Shown here: in pieces, positions 51,844 to 62,276 of the stretch | How positions within the stretch are numbered: the first letter of the stretch is position 1 | How the letters are laid out: each line of letters opens with the position of its first letter | Origin: Phlebiopsis flavidoalba | Taxonomy: Eukaryota > Basidiomycota > Agaricomycetes > Polyporales > Phanerochaetaceae | Direction of reading: 5' to 3' | DNA length: 64,000 bases | NCBI GenBank assembly: GCA_035772785.1 | Contig: JAOCPU010000001.1 | Coordinates: 1,426,001 to 1,490,000 of the forward strand | Position numbers and translations under genes: made by a program | The notes under the pieces: model-generated | The model's database searches: none | What the model was told of the DNA's origin: nothing | The model's input: only the letters and a program-made list of their open reading frames with translations

Positions 51844-52756
51844 TTATGAATGAATCCCGTTCAAGAATTGGAAGACAGTGTACGCAAATGCTGTTGTTCC
51901 CGCGTAAATAGCAACGCGCACGGGGAAGGGGTTAACGTCAGGAAAGGATATGGGACTATTCGCGTGATGAACAATCAGATCACTGCCGTGGATGGGTCAA
52001 AACGGGGGACTCACATATACCGTTATACGAGGCGCAGTACTCCACCCAACACGAGTACCAAGGGACGCAGCAATGGCTACGATGGCACCACCACGACGAG
52101 CTTGACCTTTGGAGTATTTCTTTTCGAAGACGAAAAAGTCGAGAATGAGGGCGGTTCCAGGGACTGCATGAAGTGAGAGGTCGAGCGAAAGTGGGAATGC
52201 GGATGAGGTCCGGGGGTGCTGCGCTAGACGTGGGCTCCCATTCGCCGACCTCGGGTGCGCGAAGAATGAGGTGTGGCATGAATAGTATTAAGCCCCAGTA
52301 GACGGTGGCTATGGCCGCCGCAATCTGTGGGACGTTCACATACTTCTCATGTCTCAAACCAAACGACAAGCCTACCGGCATCGAAATCATAAACACGCCT
52401 CGCTTGAAGCTACGAATTACTGTGCAAATGCATTGAGTAACATTGAGTATAGGGCAAAACACAGCGAATATTACGCCCTCACGTTGTATACCGGGGTGCT
52501 ATATCTGCCAATAGACTCAGTACCATAGTGAGCCAAGCGATAACCAATCTACGAAAAGCACGAACAATCAGCAAACCTAGCTAGACTAGACGTCACACGA
52601 CACATACCCTTGTATGGTCAAAAATTGGAAGTGACCGCCCTTTTGCTTTGCTATCCAAGCATCATTCGGTAGCGTCTCGAGCTCGAACCATGCGTACGTC
52701 ATTATGGCGACGGCCACTGAGTGCAGCAAAACAGCCGCAGGTTTAAATGTGCTCAT
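51844..52756 (-). CDS. AIG1/ADTRP-like (FAR-17a) multi-pass membrane protein
   Basis: Members of this family in animals are membrane hydrolases of fatty-acid esters of hydroxy fatty acids, with catalytic Thr and His. The start MSTFKPAAVLLHSVAVAIMT opens helix 1; GGHFQFLTIQG follows and carries a Thr in the expected place. After an intron comes LVIAWLTMVLSLLADIA, then VNVPQIAAAIATVYWGLILF, PDLIRIP, LSLHAVPGTALILDFFVFEK with the expected His, YCWVEYCASYNG and VNPFPVRVAIYAGTTAFAYT ending in QFLNGIHS (stop 51844-51846). About 240-250 residues and five or six helices, as usual. It shares a 232-bp divergent promoter with ALG3. Confidence 0.84.
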
Positions 52757-52862
52757 TTTGAATAGCGAATAGAAACCAAGCAGAAGATATGGTTCGGGTC
52801 CAGGGGACGTGGGAGTCGGTTAGTCAGACAGTTAGAGGCTCTTGTCACTTGGAACAACCCGA

Positions 52863-52880
52863 GTGCGCAACGTTGCGCAC
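52863..52880. promoter_or_regulatory. perfect 18-bp palindrome in the AIG1-like/ALG3 divergent promoter
   Basis: GTGCGCAACGTTGCGCAC is its own reverse complement over 18 bp. It lies 107 bp upstream of the AIG1-like ATG and 109 bp upstream of the ALG3 ATG, that is, at the centre of a 232-bp head-to-head promoter. Dimeric factor binding is likely from the symmetry; the factor is unknown. Confidence 0.6.
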
Positions 52881-52988
52881 GGCATAACGCGGCGGCCGGC
52901 ACGCGCAGCAATCCAAGATGATGCGCGCGACTCTGCGCGACTGCATGACGCACACAATTTTCGAGCCTGGCGCGCCTATGGCATCGCG

Positions 52989-54570
52989 ATGTCTCTCTCC
53001 CTGACTTCAATCCGCTCACCGAAGGATTTCTGGCACTATTGCACATGTTTACTCTTCGACCCTCGTTACTTTGTTACCCTCGCTGTGTTCATTGTAGTCG
53101 GTGACTACGCTCTCCTCTCCAACCACTCACACAGTTGATCATCCGCTTTGTTCCTTGTAAGCGCTACTGAACTTGTCAGAGGTTACGAGAACTCATCCCC
53201 GTCACATAGATACCGAAATTGACTGGGAAACCTACGTGTATCAATTAGAGCTATACGTTCGGGGGGAGCGAGACTATGCTCTCATTGAAGGCCCCACAGG
53301 ACCCCTGGTGTTAGTACGGACCAGCACGATACTAGTCTTCAACTCATCCCGTCCAGCTATCCTGCAGGACACGTCTACATTCATCAATTTCTTTATGGCC
53401 TCACGAGCCATGGAACCGACCTCAATGCGGCGCAGCAAATTTACGGCTTACTCTATATTGTCTCGCTCTGCGTGACTTGTGTCATCTACAATAAAGCTGG
53501 CAACATACCGAACTGGGTTCATCATATTACTCCCGTTGAGCAAGCGACTGCACTCGATCTATGTTTTACGTCTATTCAACGATTGCTGGGAGGTCCTGGA
53601 GCACAAGCATCTGTTCTTGCTTTCGCTGGGGGTTATGATTGGCTGGGGGTTCTACTATTCAGGTGCGTGTGCGTGAATATGTATCATCGGAGCTGGATCA
53701 CTTAGAGGCGCATAGCGCTGCTGTATCTGTCAAGATGTCTGCTCTGCTCTACCTTCCCGGAATACTTGTTGTTTTGTTCAAACGGAGAGGTGCACTTTTC
53801 ACGCTTGCATCAGTTGGTGGCCTCGTTATTTCCTCCAGATCGTTTTCGCGTAGTGGGCCATTCCTACGAGAAAATCCTCAGTCATACCTCAAGTTAGCCT
53901 TCGAGTTTAGCCGTCAGTTTCTCTACAAATGGACGGTCAACTGGCGCTTCGTCTCGGAGGAAACATTCCTCAGTCCCGCATGGTCAAGAACTTTACTTTG
54001 CCTGCACCTCCTAGCCTTGACTGCGTTCGGATTCCGCTGGTGCAGACGCGACGGCGGTGTTTTCTCCGTTATTACCAGGGGGGTACGTAACCCCTGGTCC
54101 TCGCCCAGTCTCGTGCCTCTCAGCGCAGATTGTAAGTACTGTCTATCACGCGTTTCCTTTTGTACCAACTCTCATGAGCACTTAAAATGTAGATACTGTC
54201 ACCGTGCTCTCACATCGAACCTCACAGGAGTTTTGTTCGCAAGGTCTCTTCATTATCAATTCTATTCGGGTATGCATTCCAGATACCTTTCCTCTTGTGT
54301 AAAAAAGAAGAGAAAAAAAAGGAGGACCAGATATCCAATCGCCTGCAGGTAAGTTGTATGATATCGTATGTATAACCCGCTCATAACTTTATGTCGTCGT
54401 CTAGACTTCTCATGCTCTTAGGCATTGAGTATGCTTGGAACGTATACCCTTCTACTGCACTATCTTCGGGTATATTGTTCATCGCCAACGCGCTGCTTGC
54501 ATTTGGCTTATGGTTCGGATATCCCGAGGGACGAGATGCCCCGTCACGTGTAGTGACTTCTAGTAGATAA
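52989..54570 (+). CDS. ALG3: Dol-P-Man:Man5GlcNAc2-PP-dolichol alpha-1,3-mannosyltransferase
   Basis: Adds the first dolichol-phosphate-mannose-dependent mannose to the lipid-linked glycan in the ER lumen. The start [17 protein letters not shown] leads to [19 protein letters not shown] (helix 1), [20 protein letters not shown] and [13 protein letters not shown] (53215-53320), the family signature. Then [135 protein letters not shown] and [16 protein letters not shown], ending with VVTSSR at 54570. Exons are joined by short GT-AG introns. The first part contains frame changes (around 53110, 53320, 53440). Confidence 0.95.
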
Positions 54571-54834
54571 ATTTCCACGCAACCAAACGAATAGTATACA
54601 CACCCCACTTGTTCTTATCTTGAAGTGAGAAGTGATCCACACTCGTAGAGCGCCTACATGCGTGCACTACGAGACTTCGTCGAATGTCGATCATATACAG
54701 GGTCTCAGACGCTCTCTGTCCCCCCTCTTCCATCACGGAGACCCTCACCCTCACACTCATTCTTTCCAATCATTAGTTTCACCTAACCGCGACCGAAATC
54801 AACTGCTGGAGCTGCATGTTCACACGCATATAGT

Positions 54835-57800
54835 ATGTCTGGACAACCGACGTGACGATAACGTATACTGCCCCATCCTCCTTCCTGTCGACGGATCACT
54901 GGAAACAAGTCCATGCAGCCACTACTCTCACAGCTACCTCTCCGGAATCTACACTGGAAATCTGTATCACGACCTACAATCCGGACAATTCAAGAACTGA
55001 ACGTGAACCTCGTCACGGCTGATGCTATACGGGACGAGCATACCTCACAAATACCCCAGACCATTCTTGAGAGGCCGTTGCTGAACGCGTATATCGTCGT
55101 CTGTGAGGTCAGCAGATCGATTATACCCTCTAACATACCTCACGAGCTTTAAATATACGCGTAGGACACAGAAACATATAAGAACACCGTGAAGAAACAA
55201 ATCAAGGACTGGCATGCTACCGCCTCGCAGCGCAAAAACCAAGAATGGCTTATCATTCATATCGTTCGTCCGGATACAAAGGCTGCGGGTGCCAGGTTAT
55301 TCCAAATGAAGGCCTCCGTACTGGACAAGATCAAGGCAGACTTCAATCTCGATAAGAAGGACAGGTCAGCACCGTCGTAGACGAACATGCTCTATCTCAT
55401 GCGTCTCTAGGTGTGTTCAGCTTGTTTGGTCTTCCGACTACGAAAACCCGGCTGCTTGGGCGGACCTCATTGGCAAAGTCAAAGATGGGGTACTGGCTGC
55501 TTTCGACAGCGCGATCTCTCAGCGTGAGGATGAAATAAGACGCTCGGAGAGTCAGAGGCAGATGCCAGGTTGGAACTTTTGTACATATTTCATTTTGAAG
55601 GTGTGCACCTTCTATAATACACGTGCATCGACCGCGTTTACATTTATAACGTCCAGGAAAGTCTTGCTTCCTCATTCGAGGGCATGAGTCTGCACGATGA
55701 AGCTCTTCTAACATATGACGAGCTCGAGGCTCTCTTTTTTCACGTGCTACAAGACAAGAACTTATCGTGGTTTGGGACTTTCGCGAGCCCTTCTCGTCAA
55801 GATGACTCCAGCCCGCTGCTGTCAATAACCAAGAAGCCGTATCGGGACCTCATACTGGCCAACTCAATATCCGTGTTTGACTTCCGTGTCTACTTGCTCG
55901 CCCGGCAGTGTACACTGTTAAGCAATCTGACCCGTGTCGTTGAAGTTGGACGTAAGGTCGTGTCCTTCCTAACCTCTTTTGGACGGCGATTACGTGACAT
56001 GCAGGTATTCACAATCGTATGTACGCAGAAAACCCGTCTCATCGCAATGCTGCAGGATCAGCTAGCGCCCCACTTTATCGAATCTTGGACTTACACTTCT
56101 GCTCTCAGCGTGGTGGATCAGTGCAATATCTGGGCGAAGCCACTGGAGCTGAACAAGACTTCGCTTGCTGCTTTTAACGCGGTAAAGGGCGAATTACTCG
56201 AGCTGGCGAGGCATCAGGTAGACGCCTTGCTTGAGTCTGTAACCTGGTGCTTATAAATCACAGTTAGATATCCTCGGAATCGACTTCAAATTCTTGCCGC
56301 CCCAACCGCCTTTCTCGGATGCTCTTCCAAGGAACATACCGGACAAGGACTCTGAGGCTTCCTCAGAAAGCTTGGATACCATCTCTAATGCCGATCTGCA
56401 GAGTGTCTTACAAGACAGAGAATTATTCTACGAATCGTACATCGCACTCACAAATCGGGCGATCGAGTTGTACGCGACGGCGGGTCGTAGAAAGTTCGCT
56501 CTACGCATGCATGGAAGTCTCGCTGCTCTCGATGTGTAAGTGGGCTCCTTCCCCGTATTTACTGATGTCTCACTCTTCGCTCAGTGTCCGTGACCGAGTG
56601 CCAAACGCGCTTCAGACGTACACATCTTTGCCCGCTCATTACGCCCCACACGGTTGGATATCGCTGGAAGCGTTTATGCTTACGAGGGCCCTGGACCTAC
56701 ATGACAGTGCAAAAAAACCCCACGATAGAGATTGGCTCTCGACACTTTTGGATTACCTCAAGGCTTATGTCCATGATCTTGGCAAAGCATTGCTCATGAC
56801 GAAGGAAGACCATGCTGCGTATACTGCGTCTCTAGTGCGCGCTTTACGTCAAGCAGCCTTGTCTCTCGAAACAGGTGCGTTGGTTCATCCTCGTCGTATC
56901 TAGCGAAATAGCTGATACCTTCAGAAGAGATCGTTCACCACGACCATGCCGCAATATCTATTTCGATCTCGGACACTGAGGCGAAACTAACCGACGATCG
57001 GGACGGTGCGATTTTGCAAGTCAAAGTGATCAACCATTTGCCATGTGTGCGTACCTCTGCATGTTGCTGGATAACTGCTCTGACAAATGGAGTCAGGACA
57101 TACCGGGGGATGAGATAGAAGTTATATTAGCGGGACGTGACGGCGATCGCCTCACTTTTTCTGAACATATAGAGACGCTGCCATCTGGGCTTAGTACCTT
57201 CTCTCTTTTTTGTCCGGTGAGCTCGCCTTGTGGTCAACTAAGCGGCGGCGCATACTGAAGTCTGATACCCCGGAACATTTCCAGTCGGCAACAGCAGGAA
57301 CGTATTCCTACTATAGCAGCCAAGTTAAAATTGCGAAGTTGGTTCTTCAGTGGCTACGTGTTCCTACCGGGAAAAACCAGAAAGCAAAACTCCCTCAGGT
57401 TCTAGCTCGGGTGCCAAAAGATCTCCGAGCCTTGGACGTAAAACTTCGTCAGCCCGAGACGGGTATGTATCATGATTGAGACACTTTCAACAATTGACAG
57501 TTCCTAGTCGAGCTGGGTTCCCCGCCGAAGATTGTCGTGGCGTTAAGTACTGGACGAAACAACATATCGAAGGCAATGATTCGACTTGCGCCGCCATCCG
57601 GGGTTCAGTTTCAGATCGATGAAACTGAAGTTGTAGGGGAAGGTATGCTCCATTCCTCCAACTTTTATCCCATTGTGTAGTGTCTCACTCTTCGAAGACG
57701 ACGCGACCTTTGAAACAATCGATGGTTCCATCGTCCTGTTCGATCTCCCGCAAGGCGCGAACATACAACTTTTAGTACCGCATACAGATGCGTCAGCGTA

Positions 57801-59385
57801 TAACGCAATGGTACGCCGGCAGGTTATCTTCTTACTACCTAGGCTCATTATTCAGCAGCGGGTCATGATCACAATAGATTATGTGACAGTTCAAGAGTCA
57901 AGTATTACGAGGACAGTACACCTCCCACGACTTGTCCTCACAACCTTACCGATCGCTGTCAATGTTGAAGACTTTTTCCGGGGAACTCGGTAAAATCATA
58001 CTCTCGAGACTCCAAGGTCTATTTAGACTCATAGCTCTGTAGTCTATTCACCAGATTTACTCTCTCTACGACGTCACACCAACATGTCAGGATCAAGTCC
58101 ACTGAGCTGCATTCGATGGGTCCGGACGACGATGGTCTCAAGATTTCCAAGAGTGTAATGACGCAATCTAGAGTCATTGTATGTATTATAATGACGTTAC
58201 GCTGCCGGGTGGTGTACTGACCTTGCGTTAGACTGTTACGCCTGAGCAGCCAGCAAAATTCCTCTTCCAGCTAGACTCAAAGAAAGGCAAAGGTTCGCGG
58301 GGCTTGTTGTAACGACTCTACAGACCTTAATCTCTGTTTCATCTCTGTTTCAGGTCGAGATTCATTGCGCTTGCAGATTACCTACCGCATATTGCGCGAA
58401 GGTACATACTCTTCACCAAACGTGTGCCGTACGGACCGAGTCATTGACCTTGTACAGAGGTGGAGGCGCTCATCGAAGACTCTGTGGACAAAGCCCTCGA
58501 GGGATTTCCTTCTATGACATCGCATCGTGATCTATTGATTGCCAAGTTCGTACAGGCCCTGGAAAGGGATGCCTCTTGGGTCCAATTGTACGGAATCACT
58601 GGGGAACTTGTGGTAACGAATTTACCCGACCACAATACGGACGAGACAAGAGAAGTGCAAGCCCGAGCGACAAAGGTTGATAATATCAGTGTTCTAGATG
58701 ATACTCTCTAATGGATTGTAGATACTGGAACAAGGCAAGCGACCCGAAGATAACAATGCCGGCTGGCGTCATATCGCAATACCGTTGGATGTGCCGCAAA
58801 TGCACGTAAGTATACCTGTGTATGTGGTAGAGCGTCTCTGAACGGCTATTAGATCATCGCAGCTGCACAACTCCGTATACTTCCCGGCGCATTTTCTGGC
58901 AGTGACACGCAGGAGCAACTACCGCCCCTCTACGCAGGACAGCCTATCTCCGCCTCGTTGACCATCCGGACCTCATTTCATTGGGCACCACCAGAAGATG
59001 CCGATAAAACCTCCTACCACATGAGATTTGATGTGGAAGAGGTAACCAAGGATTGGCTTGTAAGCGGTAGAAAACGAGGTGACTTCGAAGCCAAGGTAAG
59101 TCACTCTTTCCAAACTGGCGTGCGAGACGATTTTAATGCGTTTCCCAGAACGGCCAGAGCTGCGAAATTCCCATAACACTGATTGCATTGCATCACGGTG
59201 AACTCATCCTTCCCCAGATTGCGGTACAAGCCTTGCCTTTATCTGAGCTAGGGAGAATGAGATCTGTAGTTGTTCCAAGCTGCGAGACTCATCAACTGCA
59301 TGGTGCAGAAAGGGTACTAGTACTCCCTCGAGGCGGGCGGACTACGTTCGTTGTGGGGATGGGGGATGACTCTGAAACGCTGTAA
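54835..59385 (+). CDS. TRS130: TRAPP complex subunit 10 (Trs130)
   Basis: A large subunit of TRAPPII, a Rab exchange factor at the late Golgi. The start MSGQP is followed by DVTITYTAPSSFLSTDHWKQ, then QLPLRNLHWKSVSRPTIRTI, the typical N terminus; two base changes lie between these parts. Next come WHATASQRKNQEWLIIHIVR, DTKAAGARLFQMKASVLDKI and KADFNLDKKDR (55200-55370), SSDYENPAAWADLIGKVKDG, then an unbroken 190-codon exon (55684-56256), FYESYIALTNRAIELYATAG, VPNALQTYTSLPAHYAPHGW, DYLKAYVHDLGKALLM and SLVRALRQAALSLET. The second half consists of beta-rich segments (LFDLPQGANIQLLVPHTDAS, ISASLTIRTSFHWAPPEDAD) as in the C-terminal domains of TRAPPC10, ending with FVVGMGDDSETL at 59385. About 1,150-1,250 residues are expected. 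Confidence 0.92.
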
Positions 59386-59481
59386 TCAGATATATGATAC
59401 CCTGACAGCTAATGTACATTTAATGTGCCACAGCATCAATACACTGAGTCTCCGCTGCCTTCCTAGCAGACTCCATACGCG

Positions 59482-59550
59482 CGCTTAAGCGTGACGTTGT
59501 TGCCTTTGTCACCCTCATGACAGTGTGACGTCACGCGACTGAATGACGCG
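59482..59550. promoter_or_regulatory. palindromic and MCB/CRE-like sites upstream of CMR1
   Basis: Within 160 bp of the CMR1 ATG lie CGCTTAAGCG (59482-59491), GTGACGTCAC (59525-59534, a full CRE/ATF-type site), an overlapping ACGCG (59533-59537) and a second GACGCG (59545-59550). ACGCG is the core of the fungal MCB cell-cycle element. Function is inferred from sequence only. Confidence 0.4.
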
Positions 59551-59641
59551 CCGTGTGGATCCTGGCCTCTTAGTTCGGCTACATCTACCAGTCAAATACC
59601 ACCAGCATTTATCTCTCTCCACACGCTGCTGACACGGTAGA

Positions 59642-61762
59642 ATGTCTGATTTGTGAGTTCCGCTTGCGTATTAGCTAATCGCTGCTTGTTGAACTCCAAC
59701 CGACAGTGAGGAGGAGCGTGAGGCCAACATTGCGCGCAACCGTGCCCTACTCGCAGAGTTTGATGTCAAGCTTGACATTCCTAAATCAGTAGTTAAGGAG
59801 AAGGTGAAAGCAAAACCCGTTCAACCCACCAAGAAGCGAGTCAAACGTGAGGAGAAGCCTGCACTTCCTGTACGACAATCGACGCGACTTCGGAGGACTG
59901 CACCGGATCCAGACGAGACCCCGGAGAAAAAGAGGAAGCGTGAGGTGTGTAACCAACTTTATCTTTCCTTCCACAATAGATAACTCACTTGGCTGTCAAA
60001 TAGCAAGAGGAAGAACTTCTACGTCAAAAACTAGAGCAAGAAAGACTGGAATTAGAGGAGCGCGCTAGGGAGGCCAAGAAACCAAGACATGACTCCCTCG
60101 AGATGTATGCGCATTTGGAGGATCAGGAGGCACCAGAAGTTATGTCTCTTACGGCCACGCTCCAGACTGTCTTGAAAACTGTCAACGCGCGTCGTGTTGG
60201 AGACATAGGGTCGCACTTGGATGAAGGGAAAGCCGAGTCAAGGGCAGTGGAAGAATTGAAGAAAAATATGCAAAAGTTAAAGATAGTATCCAGGGCCAAG
60301 GTGACACGAGAACGTATCTACAGTGCCGCTTATCATCCCGAGAAGACGAAGGACTTGATATTTTTCGGAGGTGCGACAGGAATAATGCGAATGATTTTGC
60401 TCCTGACCACGTAAAACGTAGACAAGCATGGTACACTGGGCATATGGGATGCACGTGCTCCTCAGGAAGAGGTCGAAGATGATGGCGACGCGGCCGCTCC
60501 AGAAGACGGCGAGGGTGGCAAATCCTGGCGAATCCAGCTCCATTGGCCATCCACATCTCGGTCCTCGATATCATCTATCAAGTTCGATCCGGTTGATGCC
60601 CACAGCGTAAGCCTGCTGACCACTAAACCTCATGCGTCTCTTCAATTTCGAATAGGTGTATACCAGCTCATATGATGGTACCATTCGCCACACGTCCTTT
60701 GTATCGGCCATCTCGCAAGAACTCTATTACGATGAAAATGCCTTACCTACCTCGGTGGATCTCTCTCCAAACGGTCATGAAATGTGGATATCTGATACAA
60801 ATGGAGGGGTCACTCACCTTGACCTGAGGGAAGACAAGTCTAAAGCGAAGTGGTTCCAGCTTTCGACAGACAAGATTGGCTGTATCAGCGTCAACCCCGT
60901 AAACACAACCTTCATCCTCACGGCCTCGAATTCTCGAGCTCTGAGGTGTGCAGATACTTCACCATTACCTTGTTCACTGTGCTCATTGTTGGTCCATAGA
61001 ATATGGGATGCTCGCAAATTGCAGAGTATATCCACCAAAGGCCAGGGCCTTATGAGATCAATGCAGATGAAATCGAAGACTTTACCAACACCAAGAAGGG
61101 AAAAACGACGCTTCGAAGCGAGTGGAAGCATAACAAGTCTGTAACCGCTGGTTATTGGGATCCCCATGGTCGACGGGTCGTCAGTACTAGTTACGACGAC
61201 ACAATCCGAGGTGTGTCGACTTTCCTTGCCTCGACGCGTGTATAACTAAACCCGGGCTACAGTATGGGACGTCAAACCGGAGTTCATGGACAAGGAAGCT
61301 GAATTTCCTACCTCTCGACCTGCCTATCAATTCCATCATAATTGCCAAACCGTGAGTATGTCATTAATAAGACCCATACTCTCCGCTCATTGCATTGGCT
61401 GTAGGGTAAATGGGTCACATTACTCAGGGCCCAATGGTCCGCTAACGTTGGTGTCTATCCTCATTTTACTGTGAGTAATGCCGATTGGCCGTTCGCCATA
61501 TCAGTTGTCCTCACAAGGGCATAGATTGGAAATATGGATCGCTCACTTGATGTACGCTCCTGGAAGGTCAGTTTATTTGGTCAGTATGTCACGGTTACAG
61601 TACTCATTGTCACCAGGGCGAGCTTATTGCCAAGCTTTCGGACAAGTCGAAAATCACTGCGGTTCAAGCGTTACTTGCTCACACACCCCGAACATACTCG
61701 AGCGTGCTGCCAGTGGAAATGCTAGTGGACGATGCGTTCTATGGGCCCCCGAGGACATTTAA
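59642..61762 (+). CDS. CMR1: DNA damage-binding WD-repeat protein CMR1 (WDR76 family)
   Basis: CMR1 is a WD40 protein that binds damaged DNA and chromatin and joins a nuclear quality-control site under replication stress. MSDF is spliced to EEEREANIARNRALLAEFDV, then a Lys/Arg-rich region (KKRVKREEKPALPVRQSTRL) and a charged helix. The WD part starts with ERIYSAAYHPEKTKDLIFFG, DKHGTLGIWDARAPQEE, KSWRIQLHWPSTSRSSISSI with KFDPVDAHSV, VYTSSYDGTIRHTSFVSAIS, SPNGHEMWISDTNGGVTHLD and ILTASNSRALR, IWDARKLQSI, VTAGYWDPHGRRVVSTSYDD and TIR, VWDVKPEF, IGNMDRSLDVRSW, and ends with ASGNASGRCVLWAPEDI at 61762. Splice sites are clean; only the last exons show a probable one-base shift (near 61690). About 560-580 residues. 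Confidence 0.95.
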
Positions 61763-62276
61763 TCCACGAGCTGCGCCTCCTCCGACCTAGTAAAGCACTG
61801 CGCCTAGTAGGTTTATTATAATTTGACCGCTACCTCATATCTTCGCTATATTCTTCTTTTACAAACAATTTCTTGTATACCCGCATTACTACCCAAATCG
61901 ACCAAATAATCAACACAATTTTCTCATCCATACATCGCATTTACATTCAGCACTCCGGCCGCGCGCCGGAGTGGCCACCTCAAGAGCCATCAATATCGGG
62001 CGTCTACACGCCCACACACCTTGTCCTCGGACGTCCACCACTGGCCTCACTCTACCCCATCACGCGTGTTCAACCCCTCCTGCAACTCGCTAGTGGTGTT
62101 CTTCACTGTCAGTCGCAAATTTGCGCGCGAAGAATATCAGCTCCTATAAGGCATCCCTCTGCCCGCGGTACTCCGCCATACAAATAGCCGTCCGAATTCT
62201 GCTGGCTACTGGCTATACGAAGTGTAGCAAGTCTGATCCCGGACCTAATACGCAACAATTGCCAGAAAACTCGCAC
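61763..62276. promoter_or_regulatory. CMR1 3' flank and VID21 promoter/leader
   Basis: A 0.5-kb intergenic stretch between two rightward genes. The first 150 bp is AT- and pyrimidine-rich. A frame opening at 61873 has no family features. No clear TATA box is seen. Confidence 0.4.
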
